Origin: Cellvibrionaceae bacterium
GTDB taxonomy: Bacteria > Pseudomonadota > Gammaproteobacteria > Pseudomonadales > Cellvibrionaceae
Assembly: GCA_021151825.1 (NCBI GenBank)
Contig: JAGKWQ010000007.1
Coordinates: 174,073-238,072, forward strand
DNA length: 64,000 nt
Direction: 5' to 3'
Position 1 is the stretch's first letter. The number at the start of each line of letters is the position of its first letter. The translations under genes and the position numbers were made by a program. The notes beneath the pieces are model-generated. The model was given only the letters and a program-made list of their open reading frames with translations, searched no databases and was not told the DNA's origin. Below, piece after piece: positions 26,339-35,092 of the stretch.

Positions 26339-26737
26339 AAATTATTAATCCGGCAATGACGCTGGCGAGTTCCAGGCCGTTCTGAGGGTAGTGTGTGATT
26401 GAATTATTATGATCCTGGCCGGTTGTTATTAAATGGTAACGGCCAGTCTATAAAAAATAAGATTAATAAAAAATAGGCGAATATCTGTAATGCATTTACG
26501 TAAATTTATACAGAATTGTAAAAAATTGAATTATTTTTAGTTTTATTTGAAGTTTGTGTGGCGTTGTGTGTGAGGGCATCCGTTAGAGATGCCAAAAATG
26601 ACTAGCTGCGACGTTTTTTTGCTATTCCGTTTGTTGGTAATTGTCGGTGAGCTGTAACCTTTTATGCTTCGCCCCGAAATAAAAAACCGATCGTTTCTGA
26701 TCGGTTTTTTATTACAGCGTTTTTATTCAATCGACAT
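26339..26737. other. Intergenic region upstream of GH43
   Basis: No gene is visible. An AT-rich stretch at about 26518-26552 (TTGAATTATTTTTAGTTTTA) loosely resembles the 21-bp motif region at 24330-24363. The LPMO terminator lies at 26681-26710. The GH43 promoter is presumably at 26340-26460. Confidence 0.4.
26681..26710. terminator. Rho-independent terminator of the LPMO gene
   Basis: A perfect 12-bp stem, AAAAAACCGATC with GATCGGTTTTTT, surrounds a GTTTCT loop. It lies 28 bases beyond the LPMO stop codon on the minus strand. The stem ends in a six-base T-tract in either direction, so it can work both ways. Confidence 0.88.
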
Positions 26738-27925
26738 TTATTGGCAACTGCGTACTAATGTCCACGCTTGTGTCCAGGCCCAACCGGTGCCTGGCGAGTA
26801 GGCCGCGCCACCCAATGTGCACCAACCGCCGACTGTGCAGCGATATTCGCTACCGCTGTTTTGTACCAGAGTACCCGCTGCATAACTGGTACCACTGACA
26901 AAAACAGGCGATGTGCAACTACCACTGACAGGTGCTGATGATGAACTTCTGGAAGCAACAACAGAGCTCACTGAACTTCTCGACGAACTGACAACATTTA
27001 CAGAGGATTGGCTAGATGCTGTTTCGCTACATGGTCCCATGTCTGACCAGTAATTGTATTGGCCAGAGGTTTCTGCAGGATTATTTCCCTGTGTCCAATA
27101 GTTAGCCGAATAACGTCTGCCGTTGTGGGTAACTTCTTGTCGTGCGTTGTACTGTGTGTTGGCATTCCAGGGCAATAAATTCCCACAAGCGCTGTCGGGA
27201 ATACTGGACGACGAGCGCGACGTTGTTGTGGCACTAGAGTTGGAACTGTTGGATGCAACCGAGCTTGAAGAGTTGTTATCAGGTGAATAGATCACATCCA
27301 CACACTGATAAAAACCTTCTGGTGCATCTGCCTTATCACGTTGCCACACGCTGTACACAATGTGTCTACCTGTACGGGCAGGCAATGTTACAACGTGAGT
27401 AGAGGTAGCCTCATTACCTGCGCGCCCTGATTGGTGAATCTGTTCCAGATCAGACCACTTTAAAGGTTGCAACGGATTGAAACCTTGTTTGGTAATGTAG
27501 TAACGGAAATAAGTTGTTCTATGCTGCGCAGTGTTAGTCCAGATAAATGTACGTGGCCCGGCAGAAACCTGTGTTGCCGGCCAATCATTTCTGGCGAGAT
27601 CCAAACCACCAAAATCCCCGTGGCCTGCGCTACACAATTTGCCATCCGGAATTAATGCCTGGTGATTATTGTCAGCACCAATCACATTAATAGACCATGG
27701 TTCATAAATACTGGCATTACCCGCTGCATAGGCTGCCTTACACGCGGCATTGGTTGGTCTCTCCGGGCTTGGGCCATCATCGCGGCACGCGACCGCGCGA
27801 CCTTTGGGGCTTGAAACATATCCATGTGCGGTTACATCCATTGCACCGAGCATCATGGATGCACCGGCTAACAGAGAGAATACTTTCACTATATTATTAC
27901 GATAAATGTCAGGTTGATTCTTCAT
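26738..27925 (-). CDS. Chitin-active LPMO (AA10) with CBM5 and CBM73-like modules
   Basis: This 395-residue secreted copper enzyme oxidatively cleaves crystalline polysaccharide. The signal peptide ends at VTA, exposing His34 (HGYVSSPKGRAVACRDD), the first histidine-brace ligand. His135 in TNTAQHRTTYFRYYIT is the second. After the AA10 domain and a Ser linker comes a CBM5/12 chitin-binding module (CGNLLPWNANTQYNARQEV and YSANYWTQGNNPAE). A second linker leads to a C-terminal CBM73-like module (CTSPVFVSGTSYAAGTLVQN). This order and length match the CjLPMO10A chitin-oxidising enzyme of Cellvibrio japonicus. AGAGGA precedes the ATG. The nearby YceI/cytochrome proteins could donate electrons. Confidence 0.94.
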   Translation of the reverse strand: MKNQPDIYRNNIVKVFSLLAGASMMLGAMDVTAHGYVSSPKGRAVACRDDGPSPERPTNAACKAAYAAGNASIYEPWSINVIGADNNHQALIPDGKLCSAGHGDFGGLDLARNDWPATQVSAGPRTFIWTNTAQHRTTYFRYYITKQGFNPLQPLKWSDLEQIHQSGRAGNEATSTHVVTLPARTGRHIVYSVWQRDKADAPEGFYQCVDVIYSPDNNSSSSVASNSSNSSATTTSRSSSSIPDSACGNLLPWNANTQYNARQEVTHNGRRYSANYWTQGNNPAETSGQYNYWSDMGPCSETASSQSSVNVVSSSRSSVSSVVASRSSSSAPVSGSCTSPVFVSGTSYAAGTLVQNSGSEYRCTVGGWCTLGGAAYSPGTGWAWTQAWTLVRSCQ

Positions 27926-28438
27926 TATTTTTATCCTCTTTTCCTTTCGGACGATTAAATGTCATTGCATTTACTAGCATCTGCAAATGCAGTTTTTGCG
28001 TGTAAGATTGCCATCCTCCAACAAGGCAATTAATTTTTTACGACATAATTAATGTGCAACAACAGTGGGCTTACAGCGGAAAGGCGCACTTACTGCGCAG
28101 TGGCAGTCTACGAATGCGTTAGTGAAAAGGCGAGTTTGACTTTCGGTTTTTACGTTCGACTTTTGGTATGAAAGTGCGCAAAAAGTAGAAATTACTTTGC
28201 AGTAATAATTTTCGCGACATACTTCCAATATTAATTTTTATGATGTCTTAATTGTATAATTATTTTTGTCGTTTAAATTGTTGCAGTGATGCGATGATTG
28301 TTGGTAATAAATAAAATGTGAAGTAAAAACTAATTTTTAAAATATTGTTATCGACGATATTCAGACTATTATCAGTTTTCGCATTGCACATGGTGTGTCT
28401 GCGAAGACGGATTTTATTTATAAATCGGAGATTTTAGT
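27926..28438. other. AT-rich divergent promoter region
   Basis: About 510 bases between the leftward LPMO gene and a rightward small secreted protein gene. It is strongly AT-rich with no supported gene. TTTTTGTCGTTTAAATTG near 28264 is a degenerate match to the 21-bp motif found at 16870 and 24343. Both promoters must lie here. Confidence 0.4.
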
Positions 28439-28831
28439 ATGTTGAAAAATAAAATGGTAAAATTTTTTTCCTTAGCTGTTATGTTGGGCATGGCTGGTTC
28501 AGCAGCAGCTACGGTTACCAGCCTGGAGATCAGGAATAATACTACCAGCAGCGATATTTTGGTTGGAAGCAGTACTAGTGGTACATTTGCACCGCCACTC
28601 TCTAATCCACTTCCTGCTACTACCTCAACCTTTCACACATCTACCACCTTAGGCACAAACGATGGCGGGGTGATTAATTATCTTACTTGCCGCTTTCAAT
28701 GGTCGACGTTGAAAATTAATGGCGTGTATCAATTTACCAAATCTGCTACACCTGCCACAAAGTGCAAGGTAACGGTAATTTCACAGAACTTCACAACCGG
28801 CGCATACTCGTTAAAATTTGAAATAATTTAA
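28439..28831 (+). CDS. Small secreted protein, unknown function
   Basis: This 130-residue product has a signal peptide (VKFFSLAVMLGMAGSAAA-TV) and GGAG ahead of the ATG. The mature part is Thr/Ser-rich and beta-like (VTSLEIRNNTTSSDILVGSS; YSLKFEII) with two cysteines that could form a disulfide. No family is recognised. It is divergent from the chitin-active LPMO gene and might share its regulation, but nothing shows a role in polysaccharide use. Confidence 0.7.
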   Translation: MLKNKMVKFFSLAVMLGMAGSAAATVTSLEIRNNTTSSDILVGSSTSGTFAPPLSNPLPATTSTFHTSTTLGTNDGGVINYLTCRFQWSTLKINGVYQFTKSATPATKCKVTVISQNFTTGAYSLKFEII

Positions 28832-28866
28832 AACAGCGAGCTAGCTGTTGAAGGCGCATGCAGTAG

Positions 28867-29691
28867 TTATGTGCGCTTTTCAGGTTCCACGGTCTGAGCC
28901 AGGGATTGCAAACTTTCAAACGATGCTTTATCTCCCTCTCTGGCGGCCTGGATAATGCTAAACAGGTTGGTTAGTTTTCCTGTGGCTTCATCAGATACAG
29001 ATTTTAAGTTTTCGTTTCCTTCTCGGTTAACCATAGAAGAAACCTTCTCTTCATACTGTTTCATGAAGTTATTTTGATCCTCTATCTTAAAATCTACTTC
29101 CTTCAATAGTTCAAAGAGATAGGTGATTGGATGTTGTGCGGAAGACAGGTCATTGGGCACTTCTCCCTGTTCGCGTGCGAAGTGTTCATAATGCCTTACT
29201 GCTACAGGGCGTTGACCAACATAACGTTGCGATAACAATTCTTCCGGGGAGAGCGTATCTAAATATTCCACGTACTTTTCAAAGAACATTTTCATGTCAG
29301 GTGGGTCTTGGCGCGCGTACTTCATAAATGCATTCATTTCTCTCTCGGTTAATGCATTTTGAATGTCAGTGAGTTCCTTTTCTGAAAGCGATTTATCGCT
29401 GAGCCTGCTAGCTAAATTCTCCGGATATTCTTGCAAGTTTTTAATGGTGTTTTCATAAACCTCTTTTCCATGATCCCGAAGGATTTGGTCTACTGCTCTG
29501 GACGATTTATCTTTTTCCAGTGCATTGAGTGCTTCCCTGGAAAAATTGACAATAGTTGTTGGCGATTCATTTGAAATCGACTCCGGTTTTTTTCCCTCTG
29601 CTAGTGTTGAAACAGATGAAAGTGTTCTCCCTCCGCCGATATCGGTAGAGTAGGCGTTATACAACGCTGTTGTAGATACGCTACTAATCAT
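28867..29691 (-). CDS. Hypothetical helical protein
   Basis: The frame is open to 29724, but the ATG at 29691 has GGAGG nine bases upstream. The 274-residue product has an N-terminal MISSVSTTALYNAYSTDIGG segment, the motif VNFSREALNALEKDK, and then mostly charged helices. There is no signal peptide or membrane segment. The N-terminal style recalls secreted or flagellar-associated proteins, but this is impressionistic. I do not recognise a domain. It is convergent with the small secreted protein gene. Confidence 0.6.
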   Translation of the reverse strand: MISSVSTTALYNAYSTDIGGGRTLSSVSTLAEGKKPESISNESPTTIVNFSREALNALEKDKSSRAVDQILRDHGKEVYENTIKNLQEYPENLASRLSDKSLSEKELTDIQNALTEREMNAFMKYARQDPPDMKMFFEKYVEYLDTLSPEELLSQRYVGQRPVAVRHYEHFAREQGEVPNDLSSAQHPITYLFELLKEVDFKIEDQNNFMKQYEEKVSSMVNREGNENLKSVSDEATGKLTNLFSIIQAAREGDKASFESLQSLAQTVEPEKRT

Positions 29692-30010
29692 GTCGAGTCC
29701 TCCAAAAAATCTCATTTGTTGCAAGGCGGCAATTTCTTGCCGCCTATCGGCAATCTACAGCGCCCAAAATGAATTTTACCTACCGCATGTTGCAATGTTT
29801 CCGGATATATGTCTTGTAAATCATTTTTAAATAAAGCGCGGGGGAAGTAACGCAATAAGAGTGCCATGGGCCTCTTACTTGCGTTACTTCTCTTTGCATG
29901 ACTATACAGATTGCAAAATCGTTAACAGGTTGCGTAGAGAATTCTTGACAGAAAAGGGCTAGCCAAACCACCAGGAGGATTGCCGATATAAAAATTGCGT
30001 GCCAGGTGTG
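29692..30010. other. Intergenic region with a long hairpin
   Basis: About 320 bases between two minus-strand genes. It contains the strong hairpin at 29844-29890. No gene is supported in the rest. Confidence 0.5.
29844..29890. repeat. Long inverted repeat (18-bp stem, one bulge)
   Basis: The left arm 29844-29861 (GAAGTAACGCAATAAGAG) pairs with 29872-29890 with one bulged base. The loop (29862-29871) can extend the stem by a further GCC/GGC. It lies about 120 bases beyond the stop of the SDR gene that ends the lipid operon, without a U-tract. It may be an operon-end RNA stabiliser, or a terminator of unusual form. Confidence 0.75.
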
Positions 30011-30766
30011 TCAGTTTAGCCTTCTTGTCAGGCGTTGTGATAATGCATGGGGAAGTAAGCGCAACAGTTTTAAAAAAAACGTGAAGCGCTTGGGGAAATG
30101 AATTTCGAAACGGTGTGAAAGTAGGCCTTCGGCTATTTCTTTGGCAGCTTGTTCCGGTTCAATCAGCGCCGGCATTTTAAAATTATTTTTGTCAGTTAGC
30201 GCGGTGCGTACAAAGCCGGGATTTATCAATTTTATATCGATTGAGTCTTTGCATTCAGCGTGCAAACTTTCGGCAAGATTGATGATCGCGGCTTTAGTCG
30301 CGCTGTAAGGTTGACCGCCAGGCAGGCCGATATAGCCAGCGACACTGCCACACAATGCCAATTGCCCGCGTGGCTTTTGGGTTTTCAGGATAGGTAAAAC
30401 GGCGTGCACCAGGTTAAATGCGCCGGTCAAATTAATATCGACAATACCTTTGGTTGCCACTATATCAAGCGCGTCTATTTTCATTGGTGCGTAAGCAGCG
30501 GCTAAAAAAATAACGCGATCAATCCGCTCGAACGCAGCGCGAATTGCCTGTGCGGTACGTAATGTCGTTGCGGCATCGGTAGTATCCAGCACAAACACTT
30601 TATGACGCTCGCCCAATTCATCGTTTAATTTTTCAAGTTCATCCTTGCGTCGCGCAGACAACGCAAGAATGGCACCGCGCGCGGAAAGTTCCCGCGCTAA
30701 TGCGCATCCAATTCCGCTGCTGGCGCCGATAATCCAGACAATCTGATCTTGATAGGGAGCATTCAT
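30011..30766 (-). CDS. Short-chain dehydrogenase/reductase
   Basis: This 251-residue SDR has the cofactor motif GASSGIG (residues 14-20), an Asp in LDTTDA for the adenine ring, and the active-site YSATK with an upstream Ser (SVAGYIGLPGGQPYSATKAA). ALSARRKDELEKL suggests NADP preference through the paired arginines. Its start overlaps the DUF3833 gene by four bases (ATGA), so translation is coupled. It is the last gene of the lipid-modification operon. SDRs of this cluster are commonly linked to fatty-acid or lipid processing, but the substrate is unknown. Confidence 0.9.
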   Translation of the reverse strand: MNAPYQDQIVWIIGASSGIGCALARELSARGAILALSARRKDELEKLNDELGERHKVFVLDTTDAATTLRTAQAIRAAFERIDRVIFLAAAYAPMKIDALDIVATKGIVDINLTGAFNLVHAVLPILKTQKPRGQLALCGSVAGYIGLPGGQPYSATKAAIINLAESLHAECKDSIDIKLINPGFVRTALTDKNNFKMPALIEPEQAAKEIAEGLLSHRFEIHFPKRFTFFLKLLRLLPHALSQRLTRRLN

Positions 30767-31296
30767 TTTTGCTTCTGCATAAAGATGGTAAGTTCGGAAA
30801 CAGTAATACCAAATTTTTTCAGGTAAGAGCGGTTAATCAATACGCCGTCGTTCATCAACCACATCCAATCATCGAAACGAATGTGATACGTAGTATCTTT
30901 CACAGGAAGATCCATCACATAATTCCAGCGCACGGCGCTACCTTCGGCCTTACCGGTGGCTTTGTCGATAATATCGGATGCGGTTCCCTCAAAGGTACCA
31001 TCGGGCAATTTTTTTATTGTCCACACGCGTTGTTGTTTTTCACCGTCGTAATAATCGAAATGTTCAGTCAGCGTGCCAACATCGCCATTCCATTCGCCCA
31101 CAAGGTCGATATCAAACCGGCGTACCACGCGACCACGCCAATCCTGCACGATGCCCCAGGCTTTGATCGGGCCATTAAAATATTCCTTGATGTCGGCGCG
31201 CGGTGTTGTGTCTTTGTAGTAATCGATATTATTGGCAGCGCAACTGCTAAGCATGATGAGAACTCCCATTGTTACCATGATTTTGAAAATTTTCAT
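30763..31296 (-). CDS. DUF3833 family lipoprotein
   Basis: The frame is open to 31332, but the ATG at 31296 has AGGAGG and begins a lipoprotein signal with lipobox LSSC. The 177-residue product has the DUF3833 pattern: IKEYFNGPIKAWGIVQDWRGRVVRRFDIDLVGEW, followed by LTEHFDYYDGEKQQRVWTI, and later HIRFDDWMWLMNDGVLINRS. The family fold is lipocalin-like and its members recur beside CFA synthase-like genes. It may carry a hydrophobic ligand at the membrane. It overlaps the MFS gene upstream by 50 bases and the SDR gene downstream by 4. Confidence 0.88.
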   Translation of the reverse strand: MKIFKIMVTMGVLIMLSSCAANNIDYYKDTTPRADIKEYFNGPIKAWGIVQDWRGRVVRRFDIDLVGEWNGDVGTLTEHFDYYDGEKQQRVWTIKKLPDGTFEGTASDIIDKATGKAEGSAVRWNYVMDLPVKDTTYHIRFDDWMWLMNDGVLINRSYLKKFGITVSELTIFMQKQK

Positions 31297-32566
31297 TATT
31301 TCCTCCTGAACCAGATCGAATAAAAAAAACATACAGCAAACCCACTGCGCCCAATTTCAATACACAGGGAATAAGCGCGTAAGCGGCAGAGAGTGTTGCA
31401 AGTGCAGCTTCCGAGTTAACGGCTTGGGGTTTAAAACCGGCCGCATCAAGAACAGGTAGTGCTATGGCAGAAGCCAACGCCAGGCTGGCTTTACTAATGA
31501 ATGCCAGAAATGCGTAGTGCGATCCTGAACAGGCGCGGTTGCCGCGCGCATGGATGTGGTCGGCCAGAATGGATGGCGGGAGTGTTAAATCCGCACCGAG
31601 CGCAAGGCCGGAAACTATGCACACTGCAGCATAAGGCCATACATCACCAGCATTTAAAAAAAACGCACAGATGAAGCCTGCCACTGCAAGAATATTTGCA
31701 AAGCACCACGCCTTGTATTTCCCATAGTGCGTGCTGATTTTTTTCCAGAGCGGCATAGCGGCAGCGCCGGAAAGAAAATAGAGCAATAAAAATACACCGG
31801 TCAGCTGTTCCGCACCGAGAAGGTCGCGCACATAAAAAATAACTAGGATTGCAGGAATGCTGGACGCCAGCATACTCACACCGTACACCGCAAAAAGTCG
31901 CCAACTTTCTATTGGCAGCGCGCGTATTGCCATGAGCGGTGATAATTGCATTTTAGTGGTAGCGTTTGTTGCGGACGGCAATATCAGTCTTGAGAAAAAG
32001 ATAATGCCAAAAAACATTAATAGGAAAAGGATTCCCGCATACCAGAGATAAACATCATTGGTATTAATCCATTGTGAAAGCAAGGTCGGCACCGACACAG
32101 CGATAACAAGCCCGATAATTCCAAACGCTTCGCGCGCGCCCGCAATTTTTGTCTGTGCGTTAGTGTCCGTTGTCCATAGGGTAGCCTGCGCTCCGAGTAC
32201 AATGATCAACACACTGTAAGCACTCACCGCAAAAATCATGCAGAGCGAAAACCAAATGGCGGGTGAGAAAAAAATATTGTTAAAAAGCCCCGAAATCGAA
32301 ACACATAAAACCGTTCCGGCAATAGAAAGCAAAAGCAGAAAATGATTTTGTAGTTTATCGGTGAGCCAGCCTATTAGCGGATCTTGTATTGCATCGAATG
32401 CCCGAATGAAGAGCAGCAATGTGCCGAGCAATGTGAGTGAAAGGCCGTAGCGCGTCGCAAAAAAATCCGGCGCGAGCACGTAAAGGGGAAAACCGGCAAA
32501 GGCTACAGGTAAAGCGATAAAGCCGTACTGTAGTAGCGATTTTCCCGTGATTGCCTGCGAGTTCAT
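31247..32566 (-). CDS. MFS transporter (GPH-like) of lipid cluster
   Basis: The frame is open to 32623, but the ATG at 32566 overlaps the stop of the preceding gene (ATGA) and is preferred. The 439-residue protein has about 12 hydrophobic segments. The loop RAFDAIQDPLIGWLTDKLQ resembles the GPH/MelB motif D-x-x-x-D-P. Other parts (GADLTLPPSILADHIHARG) are also MelB-like. MFS proteins of this kind are regular members of the COG2907/DUF1365/CFA cluster. The cargo is unknown; a lipid-derived molecule is conceivable. Confidence 0.85.
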   Translation of the reverse strand: MNSQAITGKSLLQYGFIALPVAFAGFPLYVLAPDFFATRYGLSLTLLGTLLLFIRAFDAIQDPLIGWLTDKLQNHFLLLLSIAGTVLCVSISGLFNNIFFSPAIWFSLCMIFAVSAYSVLIIVLGAQATLWTTDTNAQTKIAGAREAFGIIGLVIAVSVPTLLSQWINTNDVYLWYAGILFLLMFFGIIFFSRLILPSATNATTKMQLSPLMAIRALPIESWRLFAVYGVSMLASSIPAILVIFYVRDLLGAEQLTGVFLLLYFLSGAAAMPLWKKISTHYGKYKAWCFANILAVAGFICAFFLNAGDVWPYAAVCIVSGLALGADLTLPPSILADHIHARGNRACSGSHYAFLAFISKASLALASAIALPVLDAAGFKPQAVNSEAALATLSAAYALIPCVLKLGAVGLLYVFFIRSGSGGNNENFQNHGNNGSSHHA

Positions 32567-33117
32567 TTGAGCCCCAACAATGCGCGGCGCAATTTCGGTT
32601 CGGAGGTTTTTTCCGCAAGCCAAATGCCAAAGAATGATTTGCCGAAGTCATCGTCCTTGATGACTCCAATAATCCCGGCGCCGTTATAAAACGTAGTTTG
32701 TATACCGGGGATATAAACTGCTGTTAGCACTGTGCCTTTTTTAACGTCGGGGAAAATTGCTTTCATTTGCGAATTCCAGGCGGCCAGTGTTACCTCGTTG
32801 GTGAAACCTTGCTGGCGCATTTCCTGTACTGACCGGTCGGCAATCTCTTTGCCTTTTAGCGCGCGAAAATATTCGATAGATAATGCAAATGGTTTGTTCG
32901 AGCTCCATACACCCTCGGGTGCAAACAGCGTTGCTTCGTAAATATCCCAGAATGCATAGGATAAAACCCCGCTTCCCACTACCGATGCATTTGGGACATA
33001 GGCCTGCACAGGCTCAGCAGAAAGTGCATTTTCTTCACCTGCAAAAACATGGATTGGTTGCAGAAAAAAAATGCCTAGCAATGCAATGTCCATGAACAAA
33101 ATATATCTAGACCACAT
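32563..33117 (-). CDS. Chalcone-isomerase-like exported protein
   Basis: This 184-residue protein has an N-terminal hydrophobic signal (about residues 9-26, FAG). The mature part matches the bacterial chalcone-isomerase-like family: VGSGVLSYAFWDIYEATLFAP, ALSIEYFRALKGKEIADRSV and VLTAVYIPGIQTTFYNGAGIIG. The bacterial relatives bind fatty acids or are of unknown activity rather than acting on flavonoids. The start overlaps the CFA-like gene by 11 bases, and the end overlaps the MFS gene by 4, showing a tightly packed operon. Confidence 0.85.
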   Translation of the reverse strand: MWSRYILFMDIALLGIFFLQPIHVFAGEENALSAEPVQAYVPNASVVGSGVLSYAFWDIYEATLFAPEGVWSSNKPFALSIEYFRALKGKEIADRSVQEMRQQGFTNEVTLAAWNSQMKAIFPDVKKGTVLTAVYIPGIQTTFYNGAGIIGVIKDDDFGKSFFGIWLAEKTSEPKLRRALLGLK

Positions 33118-34267
33118 GTTGAAGTCCCCACTGCATAACGTTGGTTCGCCCGTGCCTGAAAGACGCGATACAGCAGGTCAGGTAAAAGCGCCACATACGA
33201 ATGAATTTCGCATCAAATCCCATGGCTTTTACGTCTTTAATCCTCGCATCAAAATTGCCCAGCCAGTGGGTGAGGGTAAGCGCATAATCCTGGCCGAAAG
33301 CGAATTCGTCTGTTACACGCAATCCCGCTTTTGCACTTTCTTCGTGGAAACGGGATGGCGATGGCAGCATGCCGCCAGGGAAAATAAAGGTGCGAATAGC
33401 GTCGCCACTGGTGCGGTAGCGTGCAAAAGAATCCTCGGCGATGGTGATGCTTTGCACCATCACTTTGCCGTTAGTGGCGAGCAGTGATTTTAATTTCGCG
33501 AAATAAACCGGCCAGAATTTTTCACCGACCGCTTCGAACATTTCAATCGATACAATCTGGTCGTACACGCCGGTTTGATGGCGATAATCTTCAAGCGCGA
33601 TCATCGCGTTGTTACCAACACGCTGTGCAGCAAATTGATGTTGCGCAGCGGATATTGTCAGGCCCTTGATGCCGTAATCACCGCGTTGCAGTGCGCGCTC
33701 TGCAAATCCGCCCCAGCCACAACCGATTTCCAACAGGCTGCCGGACGGATTAAGCCGGTCAATCATTCGGTCATATTTTCGCGTTTGCGCCGCCTGTAGC
33801 GTCTCGTTGTCGTTAGCAAAAATCGCAGCGGAATAGGTCATAGAGGGATCGAGCCAGAGCGCATAAAAATCATTGCCCAGATCATAGTGAGCGTGGATAT
33901 TTTTTTTACTGCCACGCTCGGTGTTGCGTGTGAAAAGATAAGCGATGCGTGAAGCGAGCCGGCCAAATGCATTGCCGCAAATATAATTATCGAGTGCTGC
34001 CTGGTTTTGCAGGCCGAACAAAAATAGCTGCGTGGGATCAGCGGAATCCCACCAGCCATCGCGATAGGCTTCTGCCAACGCAATATCGCCGTGGCGGATT
34101 AGCGCGGCGACCAGACGCCAATTGTGTATATCAAATTCTGCGCAGGCACCTGGCTGATCGCCGTTAAATGTATATGTTTGACCATCGGGCGTTGTGACGC
34201 GGATGGCTCCGAATTCAATACGCTCAAGTGCGCTAAGAAAACGGTGGGTAATGTGACGATCAAACAT
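33107..34267 (-). CDS. Cyclopropane-fatty-acid synthase-like methyltransferase
   Basis: This 386-residue SAM-dependent enzyme has GAGGT before the ATG. The N-terminal lipid-binding region (residues 1-110) is followed by AHYDLGNDFYALWLDPSMTYSAAIF, a CFA synthase hallmark. The SAM loop is LLEIGCGWGGFAERA, and QIVSIEMFEAVGEKFW and MVQSITI follow. Enzymes of this group methylate or cyclopropanate unsaturated acyl chains of phospholipids. The neighbours (FAD oxidoreductase, DUF1365) are the standard cluster seen near photo-oxidative stress regulators and furan fatty acid genes. The exact product here is not determined. Confidence 0.9.
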   Translation of the reverse strand: MFDRHITHRFLSALERIEFGAIRVTTPDGQTYTFNGDQPGACAEFDIHNWRLVAALIRHGDIALAEAYRDGWWDSADPTQLFLFGLQNQAALDNYICGNAFGRLASRIAYLFTRNTERGSKKNIHAHYDLGNDFYALWLDPSMTYSAAIFANDNETLQAAQTRKYDRMIDRLNPSGSLLEIGCGWGGFAERALQRGDYGIKGLTISAAQHQFAAQRVGNNAMIALEDYRHQTGVYDQIVSIEMFEAVGEKFWPVYFAKLKSLLATNGKVMVQSITIAEDSFARYRTSGDAIRTFIFPGGMLPSPSRFHEESAKAGLRVTDEFAFGQDYALTLTHWLGNFDARIKDVKAMGFDAKFIRMWRFYLTCCIASFRHGRTNVMQWGLQHVV

Positions 34268-34330
34268 GTTGGTAACCTCTTAAAAACGTATTTATGGCGG
34301 CAGCGTTTTTTACGTCGGCCTTTTTCGGTT

Positions 34331-35092
34331 TCATATTTTGTTAAGGTTTCGGGTAGCGGTGGTGCGCTGTACAAGTTGCGCAGGTTTGGTGATAAAACGA
34401 ATACCGCACAACAATAGTTTTAATGCTTGCCAATGAATCAATGAAATGGCTTTCACAGCAACCAATGGATGCCGCCAGAATGCGCGTTGTAAAGCATGTG
34501 GTGTCAAGGGTGCGAACGTCCCGGTTAATGAAGTGACCAGCTGTTTTTGCTGGTCTGCATCGTAATAGTCGATCCAGATACCCAGCGCGTCGGCAGTGAA
34601 ATCAAAACGAAATTTATAATCGCCATGCCGCTTGAGAAACGGCGAAACATGAAACACTTTTTCCGCTTCCAGCCATTGATCTGCCGTGATGGGTGTGTGG
34701 TCCGGGTTTGCACATAAATAATTATGTTGCTCGCCAAACGTATTGTGAACCTCACACAGCACAGCCCTTAATGCGCGCTGGTCATCCACACAAAAATAAA
34801 AACTGACGGGATTAAAAACATAACCGAGCACACGCGGCATGGTGACGAGAATGATATGTTGCGTTTCACCGTCCAGACCGTATTCCGCCAGGATGCCTCT
34901 TACCCAAGGCGTGGGATCGCTGCCATCGCGCCGGCCAACATCTTTACGGTGAAAACTGGCAAAGCGCCCCGGAACCGACGCAGCAGGTAATGGCAAGGCG
35001 AGGTAATAAATTCCGTAATGGAATGCGTTAGCTTTTGGAAAAAGCCGTTTGTGCACTACTTGCGCGGTATAAAGTTGCGGGGTGATTACCAT
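34331..35092 (-). CDS. DUF1365 family protein
   Basis: This 253-residue protein begins LYTAQVVHKRLFPKANAFHYGIYYLALPL and contains TMPRVLGYVFNPVSFYFCVD, which are the family signature. LCEVHNTFGEQHNYLC and KVFHVSPFLKRHGDYKFRFD follow. DUF1365 proteins almost always adjoin a COG2907 oxidoreductase and a CFA synthase-like gene, as here. Their activity is not well established. The start overlaps the FAD oxidoreductase gene by seven bases. Confidence 0.92.
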   Translation of the reverse strand: MVITPQLYTAQVVHKRLFPKANAFHYGIYYLALPLPAASVPGRFASFHRKDVGRRDGSDPTPWVRGILAEYGLDGETQHIILVTMPRVLGYVFNPVSFYFCVDDQRALRAVLCEVHNTFGEQHNYLCANPDHTPITADQWLEAEKVFHVSPFLKRHGDYKFRFDFTADALGIWIDYYDADQQKQLVTSLTGTFAPLTPHALQRAFWRHPLVAVKAISLIHWQALKLLLCGIRFITKPAQLVQRTTATRNLNKI

